The notes beneath the pieces are model-generated. The model was given only the letters and a program-made list of their open reading frames with translations, was not told where the DNA came from and made no database searches. From positions 188,110,934 to 188,174,933 of the forward strand of contig NC_084484.1 of assembly GCF_030035675.1 (NCBI RefSeq): a DNA stretch of 64,000 bases, given 5' to 3'. The position numbers and the translations under genes were made by a program. Positions 9,521 through 20,313 of the stretch are shown piece after piece. Positions within the stretch are counted from its first letter, which is position 1. Each line of letters begins with the position of its first letter. Source of the DNA: Rhineura floridana. Lineage: Eukaryota > Chordata > Lepidosauria > Squamata > Rhineuridae.

Positions 9521-11840
9521 CCCTTGTGCGGACCCCCTTTTTGCCATTGCACCCCTTAATTTGATAACAGGCACCACGAGAGAATTTTCTCGGTTATCAA
9601 TAAAAGCGGGCGGCTTTGACACTTTGGGGATAAAGCACAGTTGAGGAAAAACCCGTTATCAGACGTCATGGGAAATAAAGGGAGTGTGCCGGTAAAGGAC
9701 AGCCCTTTGGGAATAATGTGTATGCTGTGGCAAGAGGAGGACTTGCCTGTGCGTAAGAGAGGCCTGAAAAAGAGAAAGACGATTGAGCTCTGTGCGGTAG
9801 CGAGACCGCGGGTAACTGCAGTATTGGCACCGGGTGAACGGTAGCCAAAGAGTGGCTCCTTTAAACCCGTTCCTTTAAGAGGAGTAGGGGAGCGGATTGA
9901 GGTAAAACATTCAGATTAATTGCATTTCTGGCTCCTATGGCAGATGGGAGTGCAGAGATTGCAGGGTTTTTACAATGCTGAAAGACAGATCTTTGACCGG
10001 TGAGGCCCCCCCTCCAAGTTATTTTTCTGAGGATGACTCAGATAGAAGAATGATTTTAAGTCGTTCTATTATGCTTTCCGCGCCAGCGCCGCCTTCCAGC
10101 CCCGAAGGCGGGGCTCCTCGGCCGGCGCGGAAACAAGTCTCTTCCGATTCAAGTGCTGAGACGGAAGAGAAGGATCCAGGAGAGGGGCCCTCAGGGGGGA
10201 ACGGTCACGCGCTTGCGAAAAGGAGAAAAAGAGAAATGGTTATTGACTAAGGAAACGCCATTGATTGTGCGAGACCAGCCGTACCTGGACGCCCAGGGAC
10301 GGGTCAGACTCCTAGGTGTGTAAGGCTTGTGTTTTCCCGGGAAGTAAAAACGTAAGAATGGTAATAGGAAGGATTTGCATAAAAGAAATGTGTATGAGTT
10401 GGGTACCCAAGTGAGAGGTTGTATGCGTATAGCTTTTTTTGAGTGTATGTATGAAAGTTTTTCTGTGGGTTTGCTTTCAAGGGAACTTTCCTTCCATTAC
10501 TGTCGTTCATAAATCATGCTGATTTTACCTTTTCCTCTTTTAACTGCTTGGATCAGCTGCGCTGCCCACCTGTTCTCTTAGTAGTTCTTAGCATTTTTTT
10601 TTATAGAAAGTATAGGATTTGAACTAAGCGATTCCTTTTAGAATGTCGGGGTTTCTTTTTCTTTTGTTCCTGTACTGGGTTAACTCCTTCTTCCCTTCCT
10701 CCTTATTTGATATGAATTTAGATTATTAAGGGTTTTTTTGTGTTTGTCTGTCTTGCTTGCTACAGATTACTTGTGTGCATCTTCCTTCCTGATGTAATGT
10801 TTTATATCTTCCTTATCTCAGTCCTTGCCATTGAGGAACGTTTTATTTCTTTGGAGCTCCCTTCCTTTTCAAGCTTCTTAAAATTGTTTTCTCCAGTCTG
10901 TTTAAACAGTGGGATGATTGTTTTCTCTGCAGCAGTTTTATGCTTTAAGTCTAATGTGATCCCTATGGTTTACTATGTTTTATATAAAGACGGATTGGCT
11001 GTGTTTTCCTAATTATTGTGCTGTCTGTTATGTGATTGTAACTTATTAAATATAATTTCTTATTTCAGCCCTTGCCATTTGACATTAATCCCAATAGCAG
11101 ATGTTCACAGAGGGGGGGATATTTGTCTAGAATAAGTTTTGCTTTTCATTATTTGTCAGTTATTTCTTATCTTGTAAATGTTACGTTTCTTTTGAAGTGG
11201 TTCTGTTTTTTTGTTTGTTTGTTTGTTTGTTTTGTTACTGCATGTTGAGCCAGAATTACAGAAAAGGGAAAGAGATTGGTTTCCCCCCCCTTGTTCTCTA
11301 GATCTAGCACAAACGTATTAAGCATACATCTTGAAATCAGGAGAAGATACTAGAGTTCCTTTTGTTTAGATTAGACCTGAACCTTTGGCTGTTGCTTGTA
11401 GATAAAAGCCTGGCACAGTTAGTTTTTCTGTCAGTGGCCAAAGGGGCAAAAATAACAAAATTACTTTTGAAACTACTCTACCCATTTACCTGTATATAAA
11501 GGGAGGCAATTGTAAGTGCCAACTAAATTTGTATGTAGTGCCTTGTGGGTAGAAATGTTTTCCTCCCCCCATACACTTTGACAGGGAAGAGATACCCATG
11601 AATTAGAAAGGTTGTAAGTAAAATGAAAGATTCTAGGAAATAAGTTATTTTGATGGTAGAGGAAGAATAGTTTGAGAATTAGTTGTTGATGGTAATAAGA
11701 AAAGGGAAAAATGACAGGAAAAGGGAAAAATGACAGGAAACAACAAAATGTTGTATGTGGGGTTTTTTTTCTCTCTTCTTCATCATTGTTGCTAGATTGT
11801 GGATTAGAACCTATACCTGTTTAAACTTTTGAACTTGAGT

Positions 11841-11880
<40 letters not shown>

Positions 11881-14800
11881 GAAGTCAACAACAAAACTTC
11901 TTGAAGGTTCTTTCTTCCATAAGGAAAATAAAACCTCTTCTTGAGGTACTCGATCCCAGGTAATTGTTTTAAATTTGTCTGTGAAATGTATGATTTGCCC
12001 ATTTCCTAGATAGGCAAAACTGAGGCCACCTTGCTGTTTAAACCTAATGTGATGCCCTCTTGTGACTAGGTAAATTCATTAGCAAAAGGGGACCAAAATG
12101 CAGAGCTTCCAGCCACAGTAATTGTCTACCTCATATTAGAATTCACATTGGGAATCAATATTACTTTGCTTCCAAAACAGAAACTCATCCCCAGTTGCTC
12201 TTTGACTGAAGATGGACCAGGACTTTCAACAGGAAAATGCTTTCCTCATTGTCATACCTTGTGCATATAAATCACACTATTACTAATGAACTTTTTTCTT
12301 TTAAAATGATGTTCACAATTATAACGCATGTTAGTGCATTTATTCCTTGACAGGCACTTAGAGCAACTGCTCTACATACAGGATGAGCACCATTGGAACA
12401 CCCTGCTGATTTGGAACAGAACTTAATCTATTTGTGCCACTAACATCTCTTTGTTTTGCATTCATAGGAAGAGGTATAAATCCTTTTTCTCTGCTTTCCG
12501 TGGCTACTTTTCATGAGCAAGGCTCTACATAGCCAGAGGATGGGGAAACTCAGGAGTTTAGAATATGTTGTACTGTTGTGTGTTTTGTCTGTCTGTTGCA
12601 AAAACAATATTTTGGTTTTGTCCACTTTGATCAGAAGTCTCATCTGTGGCCATGGATGTTTTATTTTTATATTTTCCTTCCTGTACTGAAGTGTTTTCTC
12701 CCCAAGGAACATTTTCCTTTTGCGTGTGTATCACAGAAGATTTTTATTTTGAGACATTTTGGACTCGATCTTTGAAGTGCTCCAGGACCAGAACACGATA
12801 TGCAACTGGCATGCTATTTTCCTGTATTGCTGCAATAACAGCATAGAGGCCTGCTTCATTCTACCTAACCACAGAACTATTTTTGGGCCTATTTTGGCCA
12901 GCAACCTGAAACGGGCACCTTGTGCAAGTTTGCAATCTTTTCATACAGTCCTTTCTCTGCCTAGCATCAGCAAAAGACACACATGTTCAGTGGAAGCTGT
13001 AACTGAACAGGAACAGGATGAACTTTGTGCAAGCCATCCCACAGTGTGTTTATTTGTTTTATTTACTTGTTTTCTTTGTAATATTTCCATTGTAATATTG
13101 AATGTAACTGTTTATGCATTGTCCTTTAAGAATGTGTTGTTGTTATTGTTTTCCCTTCATAATTTATATGTTATGGCTGTTTTGTTCTTTAGATGTTTTA
13201 CTTTTCAAATCCTTCTGAGTGATTCTGTAATAGGGGTTTACTGAATTTGGCTACTTCAGATGTGAGGTTCATCAATGTGAAGTTTTGACCCATTTGTTTA
13301 TTTTCTCACTCCGTCATTACAATGGCTAGGAATAGGTAACAATTAATGTGAATGGATGTCAACACGATAAGAATCTAGGAAGATGATAGTTTGGAATTCC
13401 ATCAAGATTGCTTTTCTCTCAAAATGATTAATGTATCTTATGGCTTTTTCATGCTAAGAAATGAATTAAGTTCAACTATTGTATATTCTGGACATGGGTG
13501 CATGTGCCTTAGAACATTTTGTGATTATGATGTTATTGATAAGTACTATACACAACCTATGCTAACATTTCAATAGATGCCTTTGTGGTATTAAGGAAAT
13601 GGTAGGATGTGATTTTCCATTTAAAGTCCCTGTATGGATCATCCAGAGAATATTAGTTAATCCAGATTTGTTTCAACACCTCAAACCCATCACATTAGGT
13701 TATGACCTAGCTGATCTTCAGACACTACTTTCTCATCCTATGTACAGAAACAATTAGAAGCAGTTAAACAAATGGGGGAGCAAGTACACTCTAGATAGCA
13801 CATGATTGCCATACAGTCATTTACATTATAGATAAGCACTCACAGATATAGTAACATGGATGTATTTGGAATTCCGTTTGGCTGGGATAAGGATGCCAAA
13901 GAAGGTTTAACCCTTATAATGCACCCCATTGTGGTGATTTGAATTCTGATCTTTGTCTAATTAGCCCTTGTAATGTGTATCCATCTCATATGGCACAGTC
14001 ACACCCTGGAAGTCAGTATTGGAGCCAGGGGGCAGAACGGTGCTTGCTAATATGTGAAAGGTCATCTGTGTACATCTGCCTTTCACATAAAAGGAGGGAG
14101 TGGTACGGCTTGGCTAACCCCATTTTGGTTCAAGTGGAATCTAGGAGGTGCAAAAGCCAAGAGCTATAACTTCCACCCCAACTCACACATACCCCCACGG
14201 CTGGTAATGCGTTCCAGAGGTTTTGTGCATAGAAAAACAAGGGTAGAGTTAAACGCTGTCGCATAAATGTTATCTTAATCCTTGGCGGATACACCCCCAT
14301 CCACAGGGAATCCCATTGCTCGTTAGAAATAGCATTAGTTTTCCTTTTTTCTTGACTAGAAGCACACATATCGGAAAATATATACAGACATAGGGGGTCT
14401 TCTTATATTGAGACCCCCCACTGGCCTGGACTTTACAGGAGACAGGGACAACCAAAACAAGGGACACACACTTCACCACATGAATAAGTGGGAGTTCCCT
14501 TTGTTACTTAAGGAGTACAGTCTCCTTTGCTTCCTGCTACAGCTTAAAGGAGGTAGAGGAGGGCTGGGTGATAAGCGGTTTAGTAAGAGGTGAGGTCTGT
14601 GTGACCAATACATGTGATATACCCACTTGAAAATGGCAATTGGACTTTGAAGAATGGGACATAAAACAGTGGGTAAGGTAATATTACTGTTGAGATGGTA
14701 GCATTTGTTGCATTTGATTTTCCTTTGGTCACTGACTTGTTCTTTTCCTATGGGGCTTAACGGGTTGCCAAATGCCTGCTGGCCCTTGGTGGCTCTGTGA

Positions 14801-15369
14801 ATTTTGGTCTAGCTGGCAGAAGATATTGTTTTATGTGATTATAGTAATAGTTTTTTATTATTATTATTATTACTGGATGTTGTTACTTGCAATGTATTTC
14901 TAATGTTATTCAGTTAATGTTTATAGGTCTCTGAGTTTAGTTTTAGGGACCAAAACCAAGCAAACGGGCCATTCTAGTAGTATCAAAAGGTCCAGTCATA
15001 CTTGACAGTTCCTTGGTCGATGTACTGAAAAGGAAGTTGAGCAGACTGACGCAAGATTCTGTTTTATGTTGTAATAGTTATAGTATTATTAATAGCTGTT
15101 TGTTGCTGCATACAATGCATCCCAAATTTAATCCAGCTTGCTTCCGCCTGCCTGCATAGGCTGATTTCTTCATTTTCCCGAAAGCCTCAATCTGCTATTC
15201 CAAATTTGATGCAATTGGCCTCAGTCTGTATAAACAAGCTCACACTGTCATTTTTCCGAAAACCGCAACCAACTTACATGGAAATGGCTTTGAGACCGAT
15301 TTGGCAACCCAAGCAAGGTAATACAGCTACCTGAGAGACTAGTTAGTCTCTCAGGGCTGAAGGGGGGAC
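9521..15369 (+). mobile_element. Internal region of the provirus, largely non-coding
   Basis: The first 0.75 kb is GC-richer, with a short MGN-type leader frame and a serine/proline-rich frame (9975-10250). The following 5 kb is AT-rich, with a (TA)n run at 11836-11877 and a TTTG run near 11210. No retroviral pol or env signature was recognised. A purine tract (GAAGGGGGGAC) ends the region. Confidence 0.6.
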
Positions 15370-16194
15370 TGTTGGGGTTAAATTGAAATCCCCAGTGCTT
15401 GTAAAACTATAGTTCACTTGTCCTATCTAAACCAGCTTGGGCTTTATGGGAAATAGAACCAAAGTGGCCTTTATTTGACTTTTGATATAAAATGTCGGTT
15501 TATTTCCTGGTGACCTGACCCTTACCTACATTCCAGTGGCTCGCATAATAAAAGTCGGTTTAAGCTGGACACGTCCCTACTATGCATTTCTGTATCACAT
15601 TTATGCTTATAACCTTGCTTATTGTTACTAATGTGCCTTGCATAGGAATGTCAAACGCTGTTCCAATGTCCCACAAACCTTGACTTGTAAAACTCCTTTG
15701 ATATGTAAGCAAAGTAATATCATGTCTGTCTCCAGTTTAGGGGGCGCCCGGTTGCAGCTGGGCCTCCCCTCAATAGTTGCCTTTGTCTGCTCCTGCATAG
15801 TGCTTATCTCAAGGACATGCGAAATATGCAGACATAGAGTCTAAGATATAGTCTTGATGTTTCCACTTTGTCCTTCCCCCTGTACCCCTTTACCTCCTTA
15901 CATATGCCCCAAAGCTATGACAGTTAGCAATTGCTTCTTTTGTATTTTATGACGTGAACCCAATATTGTAAACTTCGAGGTAAGCCTATATAAACCCTTG
16001 AACACCAATAAACAAGGTTCCCATGCTGGCCTGCTTCGGCTTGTAAGTATTGGGTCCCCTTTGCAAAGGTTTTTGTCTCGTGTTACTTGATCTCTGATAG
16101 TGGGTTCATTTGCACTCAACTCCGCACTCTTCCCGGGTGTAATAAGCGAGTTGGGGTTGACAGGGCGACTTGCGTGTTGGGTTTGGACCTAACA
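15370..16194 (+). repeat. 3' LTR of the provirus
   Basis: Same length and nearly the same sequence as the 5' LTR. It is followed by the CAGC duplication. Confidence 0.9.
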
Positions 16195-16198
16195 CAGC

Positions 16199-16500
16199 TA
16201 ACAAGAAGGCAAACACAATAAAAAAAGTAAATATCAAAAAGAACAAGTAAAACACCTATGAAGACAAGCCCAAGCTGACAAGATCAGCTGCCTTGCCTCT
16301 TCCCCAAGCTCTGTCCACATTGTTTGCTGTGGAGCCAGCTCTGTTCCCACTTTTAGGAGTGCAGCCTGGCACGTGGGGCTGGGGGGAACAGGTCCACCCC
16401 CCTGCACACACATACTGCATGCACTCCCTGAAGCTGGGAGGGGGCAGGACTCGCCATGCCCAAGGCAAGATACCTGCCCACGTGCCCAGGCCAGGTGGAG
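16199..16500. other. Unassigned stretch between provirus and gene
   Basis: GC content rises towards 16500. Nothing coding is recognised. It may hold the upstream promoter of the rapunzel-like gene. Confidence 0.3.
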
Positions 16501-16615
16501 CAGAGATAAGGCAGGGGCTTATCAGAGGCTGCAGCAGAAGCAGCAGGCTGGCGTCTCAGTCCAGGTGGAGGAAAGGCACGGGACGGCAGCTCTACGGACC
16601 CTCCTGTGCAGCCAG
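16500..16615 (+). promoter_or_regulatory. Possible first exon and promoter of the rapunzel-like gene
   Basis: A strong splice donor (CAGCCAG then GTAAAA, exon end 16615) follows a CAG-rich stretch without a useful ATG, as expected of a 5' untranslated exon. Just upstream, two GATA-type sites face each other (AGATAA at 16504-16509, TTATCA at 16519-16524). Joined to the acceptor at 18168 this would give a 1.55-kb intron. No TATA box is seen. This is inference without transcript support. Confidence 0.35.
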
Positions 16616-17708
16616 GTAAAAGAGACACCCAAGAGCCACACCTAAGGCCGGCCAGAATAGCCGAGGGAGCCCCATCCCGTATCTCTGCAGATGCAGTTGT
16701 GGGGCGGCAGGGAGAGGAGGGGAAGGCAGGTGAGAAGGAGCCGCTGCTCACTGAGAGGGTTAGGGCCAAAAACAGGCCTAGTGGCCTTTTGCCCTGCTTT
16801 ATGAGCGCCACAGATGCCCACCTGGGATGGGAGCCTTTTGTCTTTATTAGCTGCATCTATCAGTCTGGTGGTTAAAGAACACTGAATATTTGCCCTCTTT
16901 GCAACTGGGGTGGAGGCGATGGACTCCTTTCCTGGCCAACAAAGGATTCTGCATAACTCTGAAGCTTGCCTGCCTTCCTGCACCAACAAGTAATGGGTGT
17001 AAGGACACAGTTCACCTGACTTGAGCTGCTTCTTCTCAGGGCAGTTTCCCAAAGGCATCCTGCTTCGCTGTTATTTGCTTTTGTATTTTCTACACGCCAT
17101 TCCACGGGGCCTGAGAGCACACCTAGGCTATGTGAGGTGGCCAGGATCCTGGCCCTGGTGCCACCACCCTGCTGCTCCCTGGGACTGCCTTGGTGCCCTT
17201 GAAGTAGGACTGGATCACTTTCAGCACGTGCCAGCCGGGAAGGCCTGTGGTCTCTCCTTCCCTCCCGCCCTTAGAGGGCGACACAAGGGCAAGGGAGAGC
17301 CTGGGAGGTGAGGCTGCCAAGGGCGGGTCCAGCGCACTGGTTGTACCACTGGTAGAGCAAGGGGAGGCCCCCAGGCTGATCCAGGCAGAGGAATGCATGT
17401 GGGCGTCTCTCTTTAAGAGCCCACGCACCTCCCCCAGCCGTAGAGACCAACTGAACCCTGGGGAGCTGGCATCCAAGGTTTCATCTGGGGGGCTGAAGGG
17501 TTTTCCAGGTCCTCCGCTGTGGTGTGTGCCTGGCAAGCAGCTTTTGGAGGCTCACCAACTCCACTCAGAGCAACGGGACAGGCCTCCTCCTCTTCCTCCA
17601 CAAATGGGCCTCACAGTTCATTTAAGCCATCTAAGCCGGGGGCTCCCACCTAGCCCTCCTCTCCTCTCCCGTTGCAGCAGCTTCCCTGGAGGCTGGGCAG
17701 GGCGTGCG

Positions 17709-17856
17709 GCAGGCCACCTCTGCCAACCTGGTGCCCTGCGGATGTATCCGCCAACTTCCATCAGACCGGCCAGCAGCATCATATAATCCTAAGGCTGATG
17801 GGACTTGTAGTTCAAAACATCTGGAGGGCACCAGGTTGGCAAGGCTGGTTCGTGGC
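17709..17856. mobile_element. Short hairpin MITE in an intron
   Basis: The ends are inverted: CTGCCAACCTGGTGCCCTGC on the left and GGGCACCAGGTTGGCA on the right. The inner arm contains GGCTGATGGGACTTGTAGTTC, a module shared with the hairpins at 30197, 56717 and 57163. The arms are diverged, and no clean target duplication was found. Confidence 0.55.
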
Positions 17857-18120
17857 TTTGCCTCAAAGACCCATCCCGCAGGAGGAGAAATGGGGAAAGA
17901 AGAAAGGGTGCCTCTGAGCACAGGAAAAGGCCGTGGGGGTGGGTGTTTCTCTCTTGACTACTGATATGGTGGGGGTGGGGGTAGCAGTCAACACCGCCAG
18001 GCTAGAGGTGGGGGATCCCAGTCCATCCCTTCCCCAAAATCCATTCTCGGGAAGGGAGGCATTTCACACGGCGCCCCCGTGCAGAGCCACAAGAGTGCCT
18101 GGGGTGGAGGTGCGTGCCCA

Positions 18121-18168
18121 GCCCCCCTCCCTCCCTCCCTCCCTCAATACCCCCGTCCTCGCTTGCAG
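18121..18168 (+). promoter_or_regulatory. Splice acceptor with (CCCT)n pyrimidine tract
   Basis: A CCCT-repeat pyrimidine tract runs into CGCTTGCAG, whose AG ends at 18168. This places the coding-exon start at 18169, 35 bases before the chosen ATG. The open frame continues upstream to 18114, but that part is the intron tract. Confidence 0.7.
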
Positions 18169-18203
18169 GCAGCCTCGGCGGCGGCAGCAACACCAGGAGG
18201 ATC

Positions 18204-19334
18204 ATGGCGCTCTTCTCCCAGTGCCTGGAGCCGGTGGGCTTCCTGCAGTCGCTGCGCTCGCTGGCCCTGGGCGCGGTTGCCCACCTGCACGGCACGGCCA
18301 CGGCGGAGGAGGTGACCTTCGTGCGCCGGGAGGTGGCGCTGCTGGAGCGGGAGCTGGCCGGCGGCCCGGGTATGCTGGAGGAGGGCGAGCTGGGCACGTG
18401 CGAGGACTGCGTGTGCTCCGCCTTCGGGCAGCTGTGCGTGGCGTTGCGAGCACCAGCCGCGCAGGCCGCGGGCGAGGCGGAGCTCTTCATGCAGGGCTGC
18501 GCCCGGGAGAAGCTGGAGCGGCGCCTCCTGGCCCTGTGGCGCCGCGTGCAGGGCAACGGCGTGGTTACCCTGCAGCACCCACTCTTGGAGCAAGCCGTGG
18601 CGCGCCACCGACCCCGACGGCCCCAGATGGCGCGGCTGTGCCAGAAGCTGAATGCGGTGCTGGGCGCGGGGCTGTTGTGCCTGCTCTGCCAGGCGGGGCT
18701 GGCCAAGCGCGACCCGGCCCTGCTGTTGGGCGTGTGGGACGAGCGCGTCGGCGCCCTGCACCGGCGCATGAAGGAGGCTCTGGCGCTCTGCGCCGACTAC
18801 TTCCGTGAGCAAGCCCGGGAGGACGTGGAGCAGGCCCTGGGGGGCGAGCCGCCGGCCGCCGGCCTGACAGAGCTGGCCGCCAGCGTCCTCCGCAAACTGG
18901 AGCAGAATTATGACTGGCTGCGGTGGGCGGTGATGGCCTGGCGGCAGCAGGGCAACGAAGCCCAGGAGGTGCTGGCCCAGGGCAACTTCGTGGCCAGCCA
19001 GGCCCCTGGGGGGCTCCACGTCGTGGCCTGCTACGGGGAGAGCCCCTCCGCCCTCGACAGAGTCCGCACCAACCAACTGATTGGCGAGCTGGAGTGGAAG
19101 TTGCCCAACCCGCCCCCCGATGTCTATGCCAGCCTGGAGGCCGAGCCAGCCCGCGCCTCTGGCTACCTCGCCCGCCGCATGCTGCAGAAGCTGGCCGAAG
19201 GCCTGGGGCCCAGCGTCACCGTCCTGGTGGTGCCGGGAAAGTTGGAGATGAAGAGCAGCTTCCCGCAGGGCGCCAGCCTCCTGCACGAGTACCGCCATCG
19301 CCTGGCCTCGGGCACTGTCTGTATTTTTGGCTGA
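18204..19334 (+). CDS. Rapunzel-like protein, 376 aa, single coding exon
   Basis: One uninterrupted GC-rich frame encodes 376 residues. The ATG at 18204 has A at -3 and G at +4 and lies just after a good acceptor. The protein is mainly alpha-helical in appearance. A helix rich in E and R occupies about residues 32-53 (EEVTFVRREVALLEREL). A central block at about 120-200 has the order HPLLEQAV, MARLCQKLNAVLGAGLLCLL, WDERVGALHRRMKEAL. A C-terminal region begins with LEQNYDWLRWAVMAW (about 240). From memory this order matches the fish rapunzel (rpz) family (PILDVY, LCxRLTYLFCIGLI, WxxRMEEV). I have not aligned it. Zebrafish rapunzel mutants affect fin and skeletal growth, but the molecular role is unknown. 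No signal peptide is seen; one hydrophobic stretch (GAGLLCLLCQAGL) could be membrane-associated. Coding is real with high confidence; the family name is moderate. Confidence 0.72.
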   Translation: MALFSQCLEPVGFLQSLRSLALGAVAHLHGTATAEEVTFVRREVALLERELAGGPGMLEEGELGTCEDCVCSAFGQLCVALRAPAAQAAGEAELFMQGCAREKLERRLLALWRRVQGNGVVTLQHPLLEQAVARHRPRRPQMARLCQKLNAVLGAGLLCLLCQAGLAKRDPALLLGVWDERVGALHRRMKEALALCADYFREQAREDVEQALGGEPPAAGLTELAASVLRKLEQNYDWLRWAVMAWRQQGNEAQEVLAQGNFVASQAPGGLHVVACYGESPSALDRVRTNQLIGELEWKLPNPPPDVYASLEAEPARASGYLARRMLQKLAEGLGPSVTVLVVPGKLEMKSSFPQGASLLHEYRHRLASGTVCIFG

Positions 19335-19395
19335 GCAGCCTAGAGCCAAACGGCCCCCAACAGGAAGCATCTGTGCTGGGCCTGGAAGGCCTCCT

Positions 19396-19401
19396 AATAA
19401 A
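19396..19401 (+). terminator. Poly(A) signal of the rapunzel-like gene
   Basis: AATAAA lies 62 bases after the stop and is followed by a GT-rich stretch (TGTTCTGGTCCTGTCTGGG) suited to cleavage. It gives a very short 3' UTR. Confidence 0.75.
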
Positions 19402-19420
19402 TTGATGCTTTGCTAAGCCC

Positions 19421-19950
19421 CATTCCCTGTTCTGGTCCTGTCTGGGAAGGGGCAACAGCAGCCAGAGGTTGACAATAATCTCTGTCTGGCTGACACTGGT
19501 GACTATCTCAGCTCAGAGAACTCTGCACTGGGGAGCTCTGGGTGCTTCCAGGCTGCTGCTAGTTTTGGGTGGGATTCAGTGAAATTCCAGCAAAGTCAGG
19601 TTGTGCAATTATAGTCAGCCGGAAGGATTTGGACAACAAACCCACATCCCCCAGAAGATCAGACCTTTTGCAATAAGGGAAGATGCCCTGGAAGCGGGAT
19701 GGTGTGTGTGTGTGACACTGGCTTTGACACAGTACCATCTAAGTTCCCCGCAAACAAGTCAGAATGAATGTTCGTTATCTAATCACCCTGCACACAAATC
19801 AGGACAAATGTTCAATAAACAGGTTGCCCGGAAGTGCCCTTGGATGCAGGTTAGCCGCCCTACCCTGGGACAAACCATCAGAGAAGCAAGAGAACAGTTG
19901 TAGCCCCACAAGAGCAAAGGCATCCTCAGCCAGTGGGCAACCGTGGGGTG
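19421..19950. other. Intergenic stretch between convergent genes
   Basis: About 0.5 kb separates the two poly(A) signals. No coding sequence is recognised. It includes a short GT run near 19704. Confidence 0.5.
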
Positions 19951-19954
19951 GGCG

Positions 19955-19960
19955 TTTATT
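19955..19960 (-). terminator. HPX: Poly(A) signal of HPX
   Basis: AATAAA on the minus strand, 85 bases beyond the hemopexin stop codon. Confidence 0.75.
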
Positions 19961-20044
19961 TGGTCAACCTGGCATGAGGCTTGTGGGGAGGCGGAGCATG
20001 AGTCAGCCTCAGGGTGGCACTGGTCCATTTGGTGAGGAGGTCCT

Positions 20045-20313
20045 TCATGCCTGGTGAGGGGGATGTGTGGTGGCACCATGACCCCCTACCACAGGGCATT
20101 TGAAATAGGCAGCAGCAATGTCCTGGGCAGGTGCAGGGGCTGAGCTTTTGAGGAGCTCAGACACATTGGCGTAATGGTGGAAGCTGGCTCCATGGAAAAG
20201 GTACACCCCCTTGGTGGTGCAGACGGCACCGTCCACATGGTCATGGGGGATGGCAATTCCTGGCCCCGGGCGACGTGGGCTCAGCTGCAGGTCCACACGC
20301 TTCATGGAGCTTC
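20045..20313 (-). CDS. HPX: HPX coding exon 10
   Basis: Residues 371-459 and stop TGA. Acceptor CCAAACAG. Contains the last repeat ([20 protein letters not shown]) and the His-containing tail after the final Cys. Confidence 0.95.

Larger units (their letters stand above)
8676..16194 (+). mobile_element. Provirus-like ERV fossil, gammaretrovirus-type, non-autonomous
   Basis: Two LTRs of equal length (825 bp) bound 5.87 kb of internal sequence, flanked by a 4-bp duplication CAGC (8672-8675 and 16195-16198). The primer site has the tRNA-Pro form typical of gammaretroviruses, and a purine tract precedes the 3' LTR. The LTRs differ at only about three positions by eye, so insertion is probably recent, within a few million years at ordinary rates (inference). 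A short leader reading frame starts with MGN near 9668; otherwise I recognise no protease, polymerase or envelope. The element is therefore broken, or a non-autonomous passenger. Confidence 0.88.

Noticed and set aside
18144-19370. A 408-codon frame antisense to the rapunzel-like exon
   Set aside because: It mirrors a GC-rich coding exon. It runs through the poly(A) signal and the intron tract and has no domain of its own.
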